Source: Bacillota bacterium (GTDB lineage: Bacteria > Bacillota_I > Bacilli_A > MOL361 > Turicibacteraceae). Taken from it: a stretch of 13,236 nt of DNA. Under the pieces are notes generated by a model. The model was not told the DNA's origin and did no database searches. It saw nothing but the letters and a program-made list of their open reading frames with translations. Shown in pieces: positions 1 to 7,133 of this stretch. Where the stretch lies: assembly GCA_003486705.1 (NCBI GenBank), contig DNGE01000156.1, positions 1-13,236 of the forward strand, given 5' to 3'. A program made the position numbers and the translations under genes. How positions within the stretch are numbered: position 1 is the first letter of the stretch; each line of letters begins with the position of its first letter.

Positions 1-16
1 GCCACTCGTGTTTCAT
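1..16 (-). CDS. Partial 5' end of an unidentified gene
   Basis: An ATG at 14-16 on the minus strand begins the residues MKHEW and then runs off the window. An AGGG ribosome site at 23-26 lies six bases upstream, and a good sigma-A promoter (47-75) lies just beyond it, so a real gene probably starts here. Another ATG at 20-22 is in frame but touches the ribosome site and is less likely. Five residues are too few to assign any function. Confidence 0.35.
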
Positions 17-46
17 GAGCATCCCTACTTTCGCTTTTATGAATCT

Positions 47-75
47 ACAATACCAAATCCCGCATCATATGTCAA
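47..75 (-). promoter_or_regulatory. Sigma-A promoter reading out of the window to the left
   Basis: On the minus strand there is a perfect -35 TTGACA (70-75), a 17-base spacer and a -10 TATTGT (47-52). Transcription would start near 40 and reach the partial gene at 1-16. It lies immediately downstream of the carbonic anhydrase stop codon, so the next gene has its own promoter. Confidence 0.6.
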
Positions 76-91
76 AATCACTACAATACAT

Positions 92-667
92 TTAAGCACG
101 ATATCCGTCTACAATCACATCTACTTCTCCCGTTTTGGGATCCATAATTAATCCATGAATATACACATCACTTGGAATCAGAGGGTGATTTCTAATCATG
201 TTCACACTTTCAACAATCGAAGCTTCCACACTTTCGAACCCTTCCAACCATTTCAACAAATCAATACCGGCATGATCAAGCGTACTCAATGTACTAACTT
301 CAATCCCACGATTTTTCATCTTTACTAATAATTGATCCGGATTAATTTGACTCATGCCACACCCTAAATGTCCAATCACTAAAATATCTTTCGCATCAAA
401 CTCATAAATCGCCACAATAATACTACGGATAATACTACCAAACGGATGCATAACCGTTGCGCCTGCATTCTTAATAATCTTAGCATCACCATTTTTAAGA
501 TTTAAAGCTTTTGGCAATAACTCCGTTAAACGTGTATCCATACAAGAAAGCACCACAACTTTTTTATCTGGAAGGCTAGTTGTCTCATACGCCTCATAAT
601 CTTTATTGCTTACAAAGTTTTTATTGTATTCTAAAATATTAGCCAATAGATTTTTGGTTTCTTCCAT
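92..667 (-). CDS. Beta-class carbonic anhydrase
   Basis: A 191-residue cytoplasmic zinc enzyme that interconverts CO2 and bicarbonate. The family signature is complete: SCMDTR at 41-46 supplies the zinc ligand Cys42 and the Asp44-Arg46 dyad, and GHLGCG at 99-104 supplies His100 and Cys103. The length fits the short bacterial beta type (YtiB/YvdA-like). The ATG at 665-667 follows GGAGGG by seven bases, and a clear promoter lies upstream at 711-739. No terminator is visible between its stop and the next promoter, so some read-through to the left is possible. A likely role is supplying bicarbonate for carboxylation reactions or pH balance, which is inferred from the family. The family call is firm; which paralogue it is cannot be told. 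Confidence 0.96.
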   Translation of the reverse strand: MEETKNLLANILEYNKNFVSNKDYEAYETTSLPDKKVVVLSCMDTRLTELLPKALNLKNGDAKIIKNAGATVMHPFGSIIRSIIVAIYEFDAKDILVIGHLGCGMSQINPDQLLVKMKNRGIEVSTLSTLDHAGIDLLKWLEGFESVEASIVESVNMIRNHPLIPSDVYIHGLIMDPKTGEVDVIVDGYRA

Positions 668-710
668 CTTATTTCCCTCCGCTTAATTTGAAATTCAAAC
701 TATTAATTTT

Positions 711-739
711 ATCATACACTGTATTTTATAATTTTTCAA
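711..739 (-). promoter_or_regulatory. Promoter of the carbonic anhydrase gene
   Basis: The minus strand has -35 TTGAAA (734-739), a 17-base spacer and -10 TATGAT (711-716), each one mismatch from consensus. The predicted start is near 704, giving a 5' leader of about 36 bases. A palindrome GTGCT-T-AGCAC (741-751) abuts the -35, and a second, TTTGAA-A-TTCAAA (687-699), lies just after the start point. Both are placed where a regulator could bind. Confidence 0.65.
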
Positions 740-796
740 TGTGCTTAGCACAACTAGACCATTCCTTACAAAAAACACTACCAAACAAAATGTTGT

Positions 797-1462
797 TTAC
801 ACTAAGTATTTACTCCCTTCTCTAACACTTAGAGAATGAAGCTCATGCTGCTCAATAAATTCCCTCACCCATTCTTTGTTTGTTTTAGAATATTCTCGAA
901 GCGCCCATCCAATCGCTTTATTTAAGAAGAACTCTTTTGTATCCTTGTTTTGCAAGATAAACTCAGTTAATAAATCCGTATTTGTTTTATCTTTGTATTT
1001 TAACTGATACAAAATAGCAGTTCGACTTAACCAAATATTATCACTGACTGACCATTTTTTAAGATGTGTTTCAATCACTTCAGGATGGCTTAATGCTACT
1101 TGACCAACTAAATGTGAAGCAATAAGATCAACGGTGTCCCACCATGACTTTGTCACAATTAAGTGTTCCATTTGATTCATGTCTTTAGCTGTTAACTGTT
1201 TTTTTAATTTCACTAAATAATCCAATGCCACATACTGAAATTCTCGTTCTTCGATTTGCCATAAATCACTCACAAGATCCCAATTAATTTCTTTTGTTGC
1301 AACTAAGTTTTTAACCCACTCTTTTTGCGCTGCCGCACGAGTTGGCTTCATAATCCCTTTAAATTTAAATTGATCTTTTAAATAAGCACGCATTGAAATG
1401 GATTTTTCATCATTAGCATGTTCATTAAATATATGTTGTAATGCCTCAATCGTATTCGTCAC
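797..1462 (-). CDS. AlkD-type DNA glycosylase (DNA alkylation repair protein)
   Basis: A helical HEAT-like-repeat glycosylase that excises alkylated purines (family knowledge: 3-methyladenine and 7-methylguanine). Numbering from the GTG at 1460-1462 (221 residues), the Bacillus cereus AlkD active-site residues W109, D113, R148 and W187 correspond to W108, D112, R147 and W186, with all gaps preserved; the central motif is SWWDTVD. The start is uncertain: another in-frame GTG at 1469-1471 overlaps the AGGAAG ribosome site, which instead sits eight bases before 1462, so I prefer the shorter form. The gene stands alone between the SDR terminator and the carbonic anhydrase. Nothing visible suggests Ada-type regulation. 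Confidence 0.92.
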   Translation of the reverse strand: MTNTIEALQHIFNEHANDEKSISMRAYLKDQFKFKGIMKPTRAAAQKEWVKNLVATKEINWDLVSDLWQIEEREFQYVALDYLVKLKKQLTAKDMNQMEHLIVTKSWWDTVDLIASHLVGQVALSHPEVIETHLKKWSVSDNIWLSRTAILYQLKYKDKTNTDLLTEFILQNKDTKEFFLNKAIGWALREYSKTNKEWVREFIEQHELHSLSVREGSKYLV

Positions 1463-1768
1463 TATTTTCACTTCCTATATCAGTTGTACTATTATTGTTA
1501 TCCGTCTTTCTTTCATTAAACACAAATTCGAGATAAAATAGAAGTTCTCTCTTATTTTTTGAAAGGATTTAGCATGATTTCCATTCTATTATACACTAAA
1601 AACCGACTACTCATTTTGTAGTCGGTTAACACGTGATTTTAATTGATTAGCTTCATACGCATTTTCAAAAGAGTGCTGGTCACTATCGTATGAGTGTTAA
1701 AACAAATTTGCATATTATCCAATAAAACGATTTAACAAGTTCCGTACCGTTATTTAACAACTTGTGAT
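1463..1768. other. Intergenic region between AlkD-like gene and SDR gene
   Basis: It holds the AlkD gene's ribosome site, a possible -10 TATAAT at 1588-1593 on the minus strand with no good -35, and the terminator at 1597-1627. A short IR, ACAAGTT/AACTTGT (1735-1741 and 1759-1765), lies just past the SDR stop codon. An open frame without a start codon (1607-1696, minus strand) is discussed as a possible gene remnant. No convincing gene is present. Confidence 0.6.
1597..1627 (-). terminator. Intrinsic terminator downstream of the SDR gene
   Basis: A perfect 10-base stem AACCGACTAC/GTAGTCGGTT (1601-1610 with 1618-1627) and a 7-base loop, followed on the minus strand by a short U-run (complement of A at 1598-1602). 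It lies about 140 bases past the SDR stop at 1769 and separates that gene from the AlkD-like gene. Confidence 0.85.
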
Positions 1769-2488
1769 TTAACCTTCTTGTTTTGTTTTAGCAATGACAA
1801 TCTCACGAACGCAAACATCTTGTGGCGCATTATAAATAAACTGAACGCATTTAGAGATTTCAACTGGGTCTAATCCACCTTCAATCGATTTTTTCCACCC
1901 AGTATAATCTTCTTTAATTGTTGAATTCGTTGTGTGACTAAGTAATGGTGTTTCAACGACACCTGGGGCAACAAGTGTGACACGTACTTGACTTGCTGCC
2001 ACTTCTTCACGCATATTTTCTGTAATAGCATGAACAGCAAATTTTGTTCCGCAATACACCGCATGATTTCCAAATGTTTTTCGCCCCGCAATAGAAGAGA
2101 TATTAATAATTGTTCCCTCATTACGAGTGACCATATCTTTTAACACAACATTCGTTCCTGTTAAAATTCCTTTAACATTGACATCGACCATGGTTGACCA
2201 TTCTTCATAATCTTGTTCTTCAGGATGGCCAAGTAACATAACACCGGCATTATTTATTAAACAATCAACTTTACCATATAAGTTTTCTGCTTCTTCAATA
2301 GCAGCCTTCACCTGATCTAATTTTGTTACATCAACACTACGACACATTGTATTTGGTAAGTTTAAGCCCTCCATTAATTCAACACGTCTTGCTAATAATA
2401 ATAAAGGATGACCTGCTTGAGATAAATCTTTAGCAATTTGAGCACCAATACCAGAACTTGCACCTGTAATAACGACTAATTTTTTCAT
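1769..2488 (-). CDS. Classical short-chain dehydrogenase/reductase, probably NADP(H)
   Basis: A 239-residue Rossmann-fold oxidoreductase. The glycine motif TGASSGIG (8-15), NNAG (79-82), Asn104, Ser132 and YxxxK (Tyr145, Lys149) give the full classical catalytic tetrad. Arg34-Arg35 directly after beta-strand 2 suggests NADP(H) rather than NAD(H). The ATG at 2486-2488 follows GGAGGG by six bases; a longer reading to 2518 has no ribosome site. It is divergent from the HxlR-type regulator at 2717, which probably controls it. The substrate cannot be deduced; the family includes broad carbonyl and alcohol reductases (YdfG/clavaldehyde-dehydrogenase-like). Its placement suggests detoxifying reactive carbonyls or quinones, which is an inference. 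Confidence 0.93.
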   Translation of the reverse strand: MKKLVVITGASSGIGAQIAKDLSQAGHPLLLLARRVELMEGLNLPNTMCRSVDVTKLDQVKAAIEEAENLYGKVDCLINNAGVMLLGHPEEQDYEEWSTMVDVNVKGILTGTNVVLKDMVTRNEGTIINISSIAGRKTFGNHAVYCGTKFAVHAITENMREEVAASQVRVTLVAPGVVETPLLSHTTNSTIKEDYTGWKKSIEGGLDPVEISKCVQFIYNAPQDVCVREIVIAKTKQEG

Positions 2489-2504
2489 GTGTGTCCCTCC
2501 ATCT

Positions 2505-2562
2505 GTTATAATAAACATAAAACTATTATACCGTCGTCAGTTAAAATGAAAAGTACGCACTT
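2505..2562 (-). promoter_or_regulatory. SDR promoter with candidate HxlR operators
   Basis: A minus-strand -10 TATAAT lies at 2525-2530. It forms one arm of an inverted repeat, TATAATA (2507-2513) and TATTATA (2524-2530), with a 10-base spacer, so a dimer bound there would cover the -10 and start site. The -35 region is poor and is overlapped by a second imperfect dyad, AAGT-ACGC-ACTT (2551-2562). This would fit repression by the adjacent HxlR-type protein; the operator assignment is inferred. Confidence 0.5.
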
Positions 2563-2716
2563 GTATTTCCCTTAGTGAAACAAAGGTAACTATTGCGACA
2601 TGTTCCTTGCATTTTTAATCGTCGCTTCACACAACTTTATTAGGCAACTATCACATCCCCTAACATGTCTATCTTCTCAAATTTAATTTATTACCCCTAA
2701 GGAGGAGTCATTTAAA

Positions 2717-3070
2717 ATGAAAAAAAAAGTGACCTGCGAAATTGAGATCACCTTAAATGTTATTGGTGGTAAATACAAACCGATTATCTTATATATTCTG
2801 ATTGAAGAGGGTGTCAAACGCTTTGGTGAGCTCAAAGCAATGATTCCGTCTATTTCACATAAAACATTAACAAATCAATTGCGTGAGTTAGAAGATGCAA
2901 ATCTCATTAGTCGAAAAAGTTATTCTACCATTCCACCAAAAGTAGAATACACAATAACGGAAAAAGGCCTCACACTATATCCTGTGTTAAGTGCAATGTG
3001 TGATTGGGGATATGAACATATGACTGATGATTATGAATTAATTAACCCCATTTGTACGGAGTCTTGTTAA
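2717..3070 (+). CDS. HxlR/YodB-family winged-helix regulator with N-terminal Cys
   Basis: The only plus-strand gene, 117 residues long. The HxlR core is clear: an opening helix around IGGKYKPIILYIL (16-28), RFGELKAMIPSISHKTLTNQL (35-55, recognition helix), and a wing around KVEYTITEKG (75-84). Cys7 sits where YodB-type redox sensors carry their reactive cysteine; Cys95, Cys113 and Cys117 could form partner disulfides. The ATG follows AAGGAGGAG by nine bases. Its divergence from the SDR gene suggests it represses that gene and responds to quinones, aldehydes or disulfide stress; this is known for YodB/HypR relatives and inferred here. It converges on the GH3 gene with only nine bases between stop codons and no obvious terminator. 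Confidence 0.93.
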   Translation: MKKKVTCEIEITLNVIGGKYKPIILYILIEEGVKRFGELKAMIPSISHKTLTNQLRELEDANLISRKSYSTIPPKVEYTITEKGLTLYPVLSAMCDWGYEHMTDDYELINPICTESC

Positions 3071-3079
3071 AGGCTCCTT

Positions 3080-4660
3080 TTACTTTTCAATCGGCAATAA
3101 TCCCATATAAAATTTCCACTTCAACACATTTAAAACAGCCGTATCTAATTGCTCTTCAGAGACAGTCCCTGTGTTAAAGGCATCTAATAATTCAGCATGA
3201 CGCCATACAAAATCAGATACAATCATTAAATCATTACCGGCTTGTAAACCAAGTACAACAATGGGAACATCTGTTTCTAATGAAGTAATAGCGCCCATCG
3301 TTAAATCATCAGTCATAATGACCCCCGTAAATTCCAATTCGTCTCTTATGATTTGATGAACTTTAGATGATAAAGATGCTGGCAACTCAGAATCCATACT
3401 ATTAACGATATTATGAGACACTAATATACTTTCAACCCCAGCGGCAACGCCACTTTTAAATGGCAAAAAATCTTCGTTTACGAAGGTTTCATAATCCCTG
3501 TTATCCACAGCGATTCCCGTATGTGTATCAACATTATTTCCATAGCCTGGAAAGTGTTTCAATGTCCCAGATAGGCCACTTTCTTTCATCCCTTTAACAA
3601 CATATTCAACATACGTAGCTGTTTCGGTCGGACCTAAATCAATGGTGCGATTATATATAAACGCATTTGAATTTGTCGCAATATCGGCAACGGGCGCTAA
3701 GTTCACATTAATCCCTAATGCATTTAACACATTACTTTTTTCCTTGGCATCTTCATAAATTAGCTCAAATCCACCTTCTGCATATAACTGTGAAGGCGAT
3801 TTAAACGGAGCTTTTGCTAGTTGTGGATTGGAACTAACGCGAACAACACTTCCCCCTTCTTCATCAACAGCAATAAGTAGCGGCGTCTCACTTTTATCTT
3901 GATAACTTTGAATCTCATCAATCACCGTTTGCATATCTTTATCCTTAAAATCACGCCCAAACAATAATAAACCTGCTGGGTTTAAACTTAAGTATTGATC
4001 GATGTACTCAGGCTCGGGACATCGAACTAAGAAAACTTGCCCTACTTTTTCTTCTAAACTCATGGATTTTAAATAAGCACTTGCTTGTTGTTCATAAGGA
4101 GCAAATGAATCTACAAATTCAGTTTCACGATGCTTTAATATTGTCACCTGATGAATAAACAAATCCGTTTCAGTTTCTAAATTTCCAGACATCAATACCG
4201 AAATCTGATCCCCTATATTTAACTCAAGGTCAAGAGCTGCTGTTTGGAATTCTAATGTCTGATTATCTTTTAACATTAATGTTAAGTGCTCATCATAATA
4301 TTCAACCACGCCCCCCTCAATGACTTGATAATTTTCTAAATAGGTTACTTTTTTCAAATGAATTGGCTTATTTTCTTCTACAGAACTGGAATCATAACTC
4401 ACGCTGACCATCGCTCCAATAAATAAGCCTTGTGCCTCACTTGTATCAGCATTTTCTTTATTAAAATCATGCTTAACACCGTTAACATCTTCTATTGTCA
4501 ATGTATTCATAGAGGCATCCATAATTTTCCCCGTTATCACAATTTCCTTATCCTTCTGTTTGTCATCTAATTCATCCGTTGAATTACCAACACAACCTAT
4601 TAACATAAACAAAGAACATAATACACCAAGCGTTCTTACTATTCCCCTATTCCCCTTCAA
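3080..4660 (-). CDS. GH3 family lipoprotein (NagZ-like) with duplicated N-terminal beta domain
   Basis: A 526-residue surface lipoprotein, signal peptide 1-22, lipobox LIGC with Cys23. Two beta-rich repeats of about 70 residues follow (40-108 and 112-176); each has a 'hTGxI...LTL.D..' opening, a 'GLxIGxxVSV' strand pair and a closing 'IHxxKVT.L' strand. The GH3 barrel runs from about 190: DEEGG at 266-270, KHFPGYG at 368-374, D378-T-H380 (the catalytic His loop of NagZ) and TDDLTMGAI at 450-458 with Asp451 as likely nucleophile. NagZ normally has KHFPGHG; here that His is Tyr373. The likely substrate is beta-N-acetylglucosamine in peptidoglycan fragments, but another beta-glycoside is possible. 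Start TTG (4658-4660), nine bases after GGAG. Confidence 0.92.
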   Translation of the reverse strand: MKGNRGIVRTLGVLCSLFMLIGCVGNSTDELDDKQKDKEIVITGKIMDASMNTLTIEDVNGVKHDFNKENADTSEAQGLFIGAMVSVSYDSSSVEENKPIHLKKVTYLENYQVIEGGVVEYYDEHLTLMLKDNQTLEFQTAALDLELNIGDQISVLMSGNLETETDLFIHQVTILKHRETEFVDSFAPYEQQASAYLKSMSLEEKVGQVFLVRCPEPEYIDQYLSLNPAGLLLFGRDFKDKDMQTVIDEIQSYQDKSETPLLIAVDEEGGSVVRVSSNPQLAKAPFKSPSQLYAEGGFELIYEDAKEKSNVLNALGINVNLAPVADIATNSNAFIYNRTIDLGPTETATYVEYVVKGMKESGLSGTLKHFPGYGNNVDTHTGIAVDNRDYETFVNEDFLPFKSGVAAGVESILVSHNIVNSMDSELPASLSSKVHQIIRDELEFTGVIMTDDLTMGAITSLETDVPIVVLGLQAGNDLMIVSDFVWRHAELLDAFNTGTVSEEQLDTAVLNVLKWKFYMGLLPIEK

Positions 4661-4693
4661 GCTTTATCACTCCAGCCTCTCACAATTACTAAT

Positions 4694-4699
4694 ATTATA
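4694..4699 (-). promoter_or_regulatory. Possible -10 for the GH3 lipoprotein gene
   Basis: A minus-strand TATAAT 34 bases before the TTG start. No good -35 is visible at 17 bases, so the assignment is weak. A separate promoter is expected because a terminator (4769-4804) precedes it. Confidence 0.3.
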
Positions 4700-4768
4700 T
4701 TCCTCATCATACTGTAAAACGACTGCTATATTTGTTTAATATTGTCTTATTATTATTGTTTATAAAAT

Positions 4769-4805
4769 AAAAAGTAGATACCTCATCAGAAGTATCTACT
4801 TTTTT
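4769..4805 (-). terminator. Terminator of the BMP lipoprotein gene
   Basis: A 13-base perfect stem (4769-4781 with 4792-4804; core AAGTAGATAC/GTATCTACTT) and a 10-base loop, with A/U tracts on both sides. It begins about 21 bases past the BMP stop at 4826. Being symmetrical, it could act on both strands. Confidence 0.93.
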
Positions 4806-4825
4806 GTCATATAAATAATTAATGA

Positions 4826-5932
4826 TTAATAGTTAATTGCTGATGAATTATATTCCATCGTATTTAGGTATTCATTTAAAGCTTCTTTCGTTGAAGGTAC
4901 CACGATATTTTCTGACTTAATAGCTTCTAAAACTTCATCTGTTTTAGCAACTGTATCATCTGTTAAGTTTGGATTTTCTTCAGGTAACCCTACACCGCCT
5001 TGTTTAGCATCCATAATAAGTGTTTCTCCACCAGGGAAGTTCCCTTCAGAAAACAGTTTAATATTTTCATAAGCTGCTACATCGATTTTTTTAACAGCAG
5101 ATGTTAAAATAACCGAATTTCCTTTTGTTGTCATACCTTCTTCATATTGATCAACATCAACACCAATGACATAAACTTCTTCATCATTTTCAGCACGTGT
5201 TTTAGCTTCATTAATAACACCTACACCAACTGAAGCTGCCGCATGGAAAATAATATCGATTCCTTTATCATACATTCCACCAGCAATTGTTTTACCAGCT
5301 GCTACATCATTAAACGTTCCTTGATATTGATAGTCAATAACTTCTGCCGTTGTACCATACGTTTTATTCGCGTAAGCAACACCAGCTAAGAATCCGTATC
5401 CAAAACGTTCAACCGGAGGAATTGGCATTCCACCAACAAATCCTAATTTACCTGTTTTAGTTTGTAACGCTGCTGCAACACCAGCTAAGAATCCTGCTTC
5501 ATGCTCTGTAAAGAAAATTGAAAGTGAATTTTCATTTACTTCAGCAGGTTCACCATCTAAAATCACAAATTTTACTTCTGGATTTGCAGTTTGAGCAGTT
5601 GTTAAAGCTTCTTCAAATTTATATCCAGGTAAAATAATCATTTCATATCCAGCTGTCACTAAATTATCAATTGAAGATAAATAATCTTCAGTTGTTTCAC
5701 CACTTGGCTGAACGTACTTAACATCAGCAGGAAATTCCTCTGCATATTGATTAATCCCAGTCCAAGTTCCTTGATTAAATGATTTATCATCAATTGAACC
5801 TGAATCCGTCACCATTCCTACTCTAATTTTACTTCCACTCGCTTCTCCCTCGGCGTTATCTTTCGATGAACAAGCAACTAATGATGTCATGGCAAAGACA
5901 AAAAGCATAAAGACTGACATTAATTTTTTCAT
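4826..5932 (-). CDS. BMP/PnrA-family nucleoside-binding lipoprotein
   Basis: A 368-residue periplasmic-binding-fold lipoprotein on the outer membrane face. Signal peptide 1-20, lipobox LVAC with Cys21. Family marks are VTDSGSIDDKSFNQG (41-55), HEAGFLAG (144-151), GFVGGMPIPPVERF (164-177) and GVDVDQ (257-262), as in PnrA/BmpA/NupN-type purine nucleoside receptors. These normally feed an ABC transporter, but no permease or ATPase follows: the gene ends at its own terminator, so the transporter must be encoded elsewhere. The ATG at 5930-5932 follows AGGAGG by seven bases. A long structured leader precedes it, hinting at post-transcriptional control. The nucleoside ligand is inferred from the family. 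Confidence 0.95.
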   Translation of the reverse strand: MKKLMSVFMLFVFAMTSLVACSSKDNAEGEASGSKIRVGMVTDSGSIDDKSFNQGTWTGINQYAEEFPADVKYVQPSGETTEDYLSSIDNLVTAGYEMIILPGYKFEEALTTAQTANPEVKFVILDGEPAEVNENSLSIFFTEHEAGFLAGVAAALQTKTGKLGFVGGMPIPPVERFGYGFLAGVAYANKTYGTTAEVIDYQYQGTFNDVAAGKTIAGGMYDKGIDIIFHAAASVGVGVINEAKTRAENDEEVYVIGVDVDQYEEGMTTKGNSVILTSAVKKIDVAAYENIKLFSEGNFPGGETLIMDAKQGGVGLPEENPNLTDDTVAKTDEVLEAIKSENIVVPSTKEALNEYLNTMEYNSSAINY

Positions 5933-6294
5933 GGTAAAACCTCCTGCATAACTAAGTTGTGTGTCTAGGGTATTGTCATGTTATTTAAAGATAAGTTTTT
6001 ATGCTCCACCACATAAACTAAATAAATCTAAATAACTTATATTTTAAACTTACTTTCCTTTTAATTATCGGGGATTTTCATATGACTTATACTAAAATTT
6101 TATAATTTTTAGTCAGTAAATCATATTAAACTGGCACAATAAAAATATCTTAAATAACTACATAAATAGACAACCTTATCGGTTTTATCATATCTTAACA
6201 ACGTTGTCTATATTATCCAGAAGATGTTTTCATATATTTTTTATTATTTTAACTTTATATTCCAATACTTCCTTATACTGTATTAAAATTCCAA
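5933..6294 (-). promoter_or_regulatory. Long AT-rich leader/promoter region of the BMP gene
   Basis: About 360 bases without a gene. Near the gene are overlapping stems that cannot all form together: GTTATTTA/TAAATAAC (5980-5987 with 6029-6036), ATAAGTT/AACTTAT (5991-5997 with 6034-6040), and an inner TTTATG/CATAAA (5998-6003 with 6012-6017) closing a loop with TGGTGGAG. Further up are a dyad around ACTAAAATT/AATTTTTAGT (near 6090-6113) and an inverted repeat ATAGACAAC/GTTGTCTAT (6166-6174 with 6203-6211). I do not see the conserved core of a purine riboswitch. The promoter is not clear. Confidence 0.4.
6166..6211. repeat. Nine-base inverted repeat ATAGACAAC/GTTGTCTAT
   Basis: Perfect arms at 6166-6174 and 6203-6211, separated by 28 bases. 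The right arm overlaps a 10-base palindrome ACAACGTTGT (6198-6207), so GACAAC/GTTGTC half-sites occur in three places. It could be a two-site operator for the BMP gene or an RNA stem. Confidence 0.5.
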
Positions 6295-7011
6295 TTATTC
6301 ATAAATCATCTTTTTCGTCATCCCACCATCAACCAACAGATTATGGCCATTCACAAAGTCATTTTGTTCATCTGATAAGAAGAATGCTGCTTTTAAAATA
6401 TCTTCAGCTTTCCCAACTCGACCTGATGGATGTTGATGATGATCAGTTTCCGATAATGCATCATATTCCTCTACTTGTATCCAACCTGGACTAATGGCAT
6501 TTACTGTGATAGGGGTGTCACTGAGTGACACTGCCATAGTATGTGTCAGCGACACAAGTCCTCCCTTTGAAGCACCATAAGCTTCCCATCCCGCTTCATT
6601 TTGATACCATCGTGTTGAAGCAATGTTAATAATACGACCATAAGACTGGCCTGCATTCGCATGAATAAATGCTTTGCTGCAAGCGAATGCCCCGCTTAAA
6701 TTAACACCTAGTATCGTGTTAAATTCTTCTACGGTTAACTCAAACACATCTTTATGAAATGTAGAAATGGCCGCGTTATTAATTAAAACATGAATCGTTT
6801 TATATTTTTTTATAATTTTTGTAAATGCCGCATCGATTTTAGACGGTTGACCTAAATCTACTTTAAGAGCTTCTACTTTTTCATGCTCATAGTCAAAATC
6901 TAAAATATCTATTCCAATAACACTAGCCTCTCGATTAGCATATGCGAGCGCAAGTGCCTTTCCAATGCCGCGTGCAGCGCCAGTTACAACGACAACTTTT
7001 CCTGTATACAT
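6295..7011 (-). CDS. Short-chain dehydrogenase/reductase, probably NAD(H)
   Basis: A 238-residue classical SDR: TGAARGIG (10-17), NNAA (78-81, a common NNAG variant), Asn104, Ser132, YGASK (Tyr145, Lys149), PGW after strand 6 and a C-terminal VNGHNLLVDGGM, the FabG-like ending. Asp35 at the end of beta-strand 2 favours NAD(H), unlike the window's other SDR with Arg-Arg there. The start ATG at 7009-7011 follows AAAGGAGGGG by six bases; a longer reading to 7074 lacks a ribosome site. It stands alone, with a terminator upstream (7096-7128) and the BMP leader downstream, so the neighbours do not reveal the substrate. It may act on a sugar alcohol or hydroxy acid; this is not decidable here. Confidence 0.93.
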   Translation of the reverse strand: MYTGKVVVVTGAARGIGKALALAYANREASVIGIDILDFDYEHEKVEALKVDLGQPSKIDAAFTKIIKKYKTIHVLINNAAISTFHKDVFELTVEEFNTILGVNLSGAFACSKAFIHANAGQSYGRIINIASTRWYQNEAGWEAYGASKGGLVSLTHTMAVSLSDTPITVNAISPGWIQVEEYDALSETDHHQHPSGRVGKAEDILKAAFFLSDEQNDFVNGHNLLVDGGMTKKMIYE

Positions 7012-7095
7012 GCTAAGCCCCTCCTTTAGAAATAAACTACCGTTAGTATGGCATAATTTTAGATGATTCACCATTCATTTAATACGCAAGATAGT

Positions 7096-7128
7096 AAAAG
7101 GATTTAAGCATTTTGCCTAAATCCTTTT
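7096..7128 (-). terminator. Terminator after the six-helix membrane protein gene
   Basis: An 11-base stem AAAAGGATTTA/TAAATCCTTTT (7096-7106 with 7118-7128), starting six bases past the stop at 7134. The U-tract is short (four), but the stem is long and abuts the gene. Confidence 0.8.
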
Positions 7129-7133
7129 ATCAT

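Noticed and set aside
1731..1774. TTTAAC repeats resembling a second Pho box near the SDR stop
   Set aside because: Only three copies, at 22- and 15-base steps, not in regular 11-base phase, and no suitable -10 is nearby.
1870..2121. 83-codon frame on the minus strand inside the first SDR gene
   Set aside because: Shadow of the SDR gene in another frame, with no ribosome site or family resemblance.
5933..6294. Purine riboswitch upstream of the BMP nucleoside-binding gene
   Set aside because: I looked for the conserved three-way-junction segments and did not find them. The stems present do not match that class.
6204..6494. 96-codon plus-strand frame overlapping the 3' end of the second SDR gene
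   Set aside because: Antisense shadow of a well-supported gene, low-complexity composition and no ribosome site.
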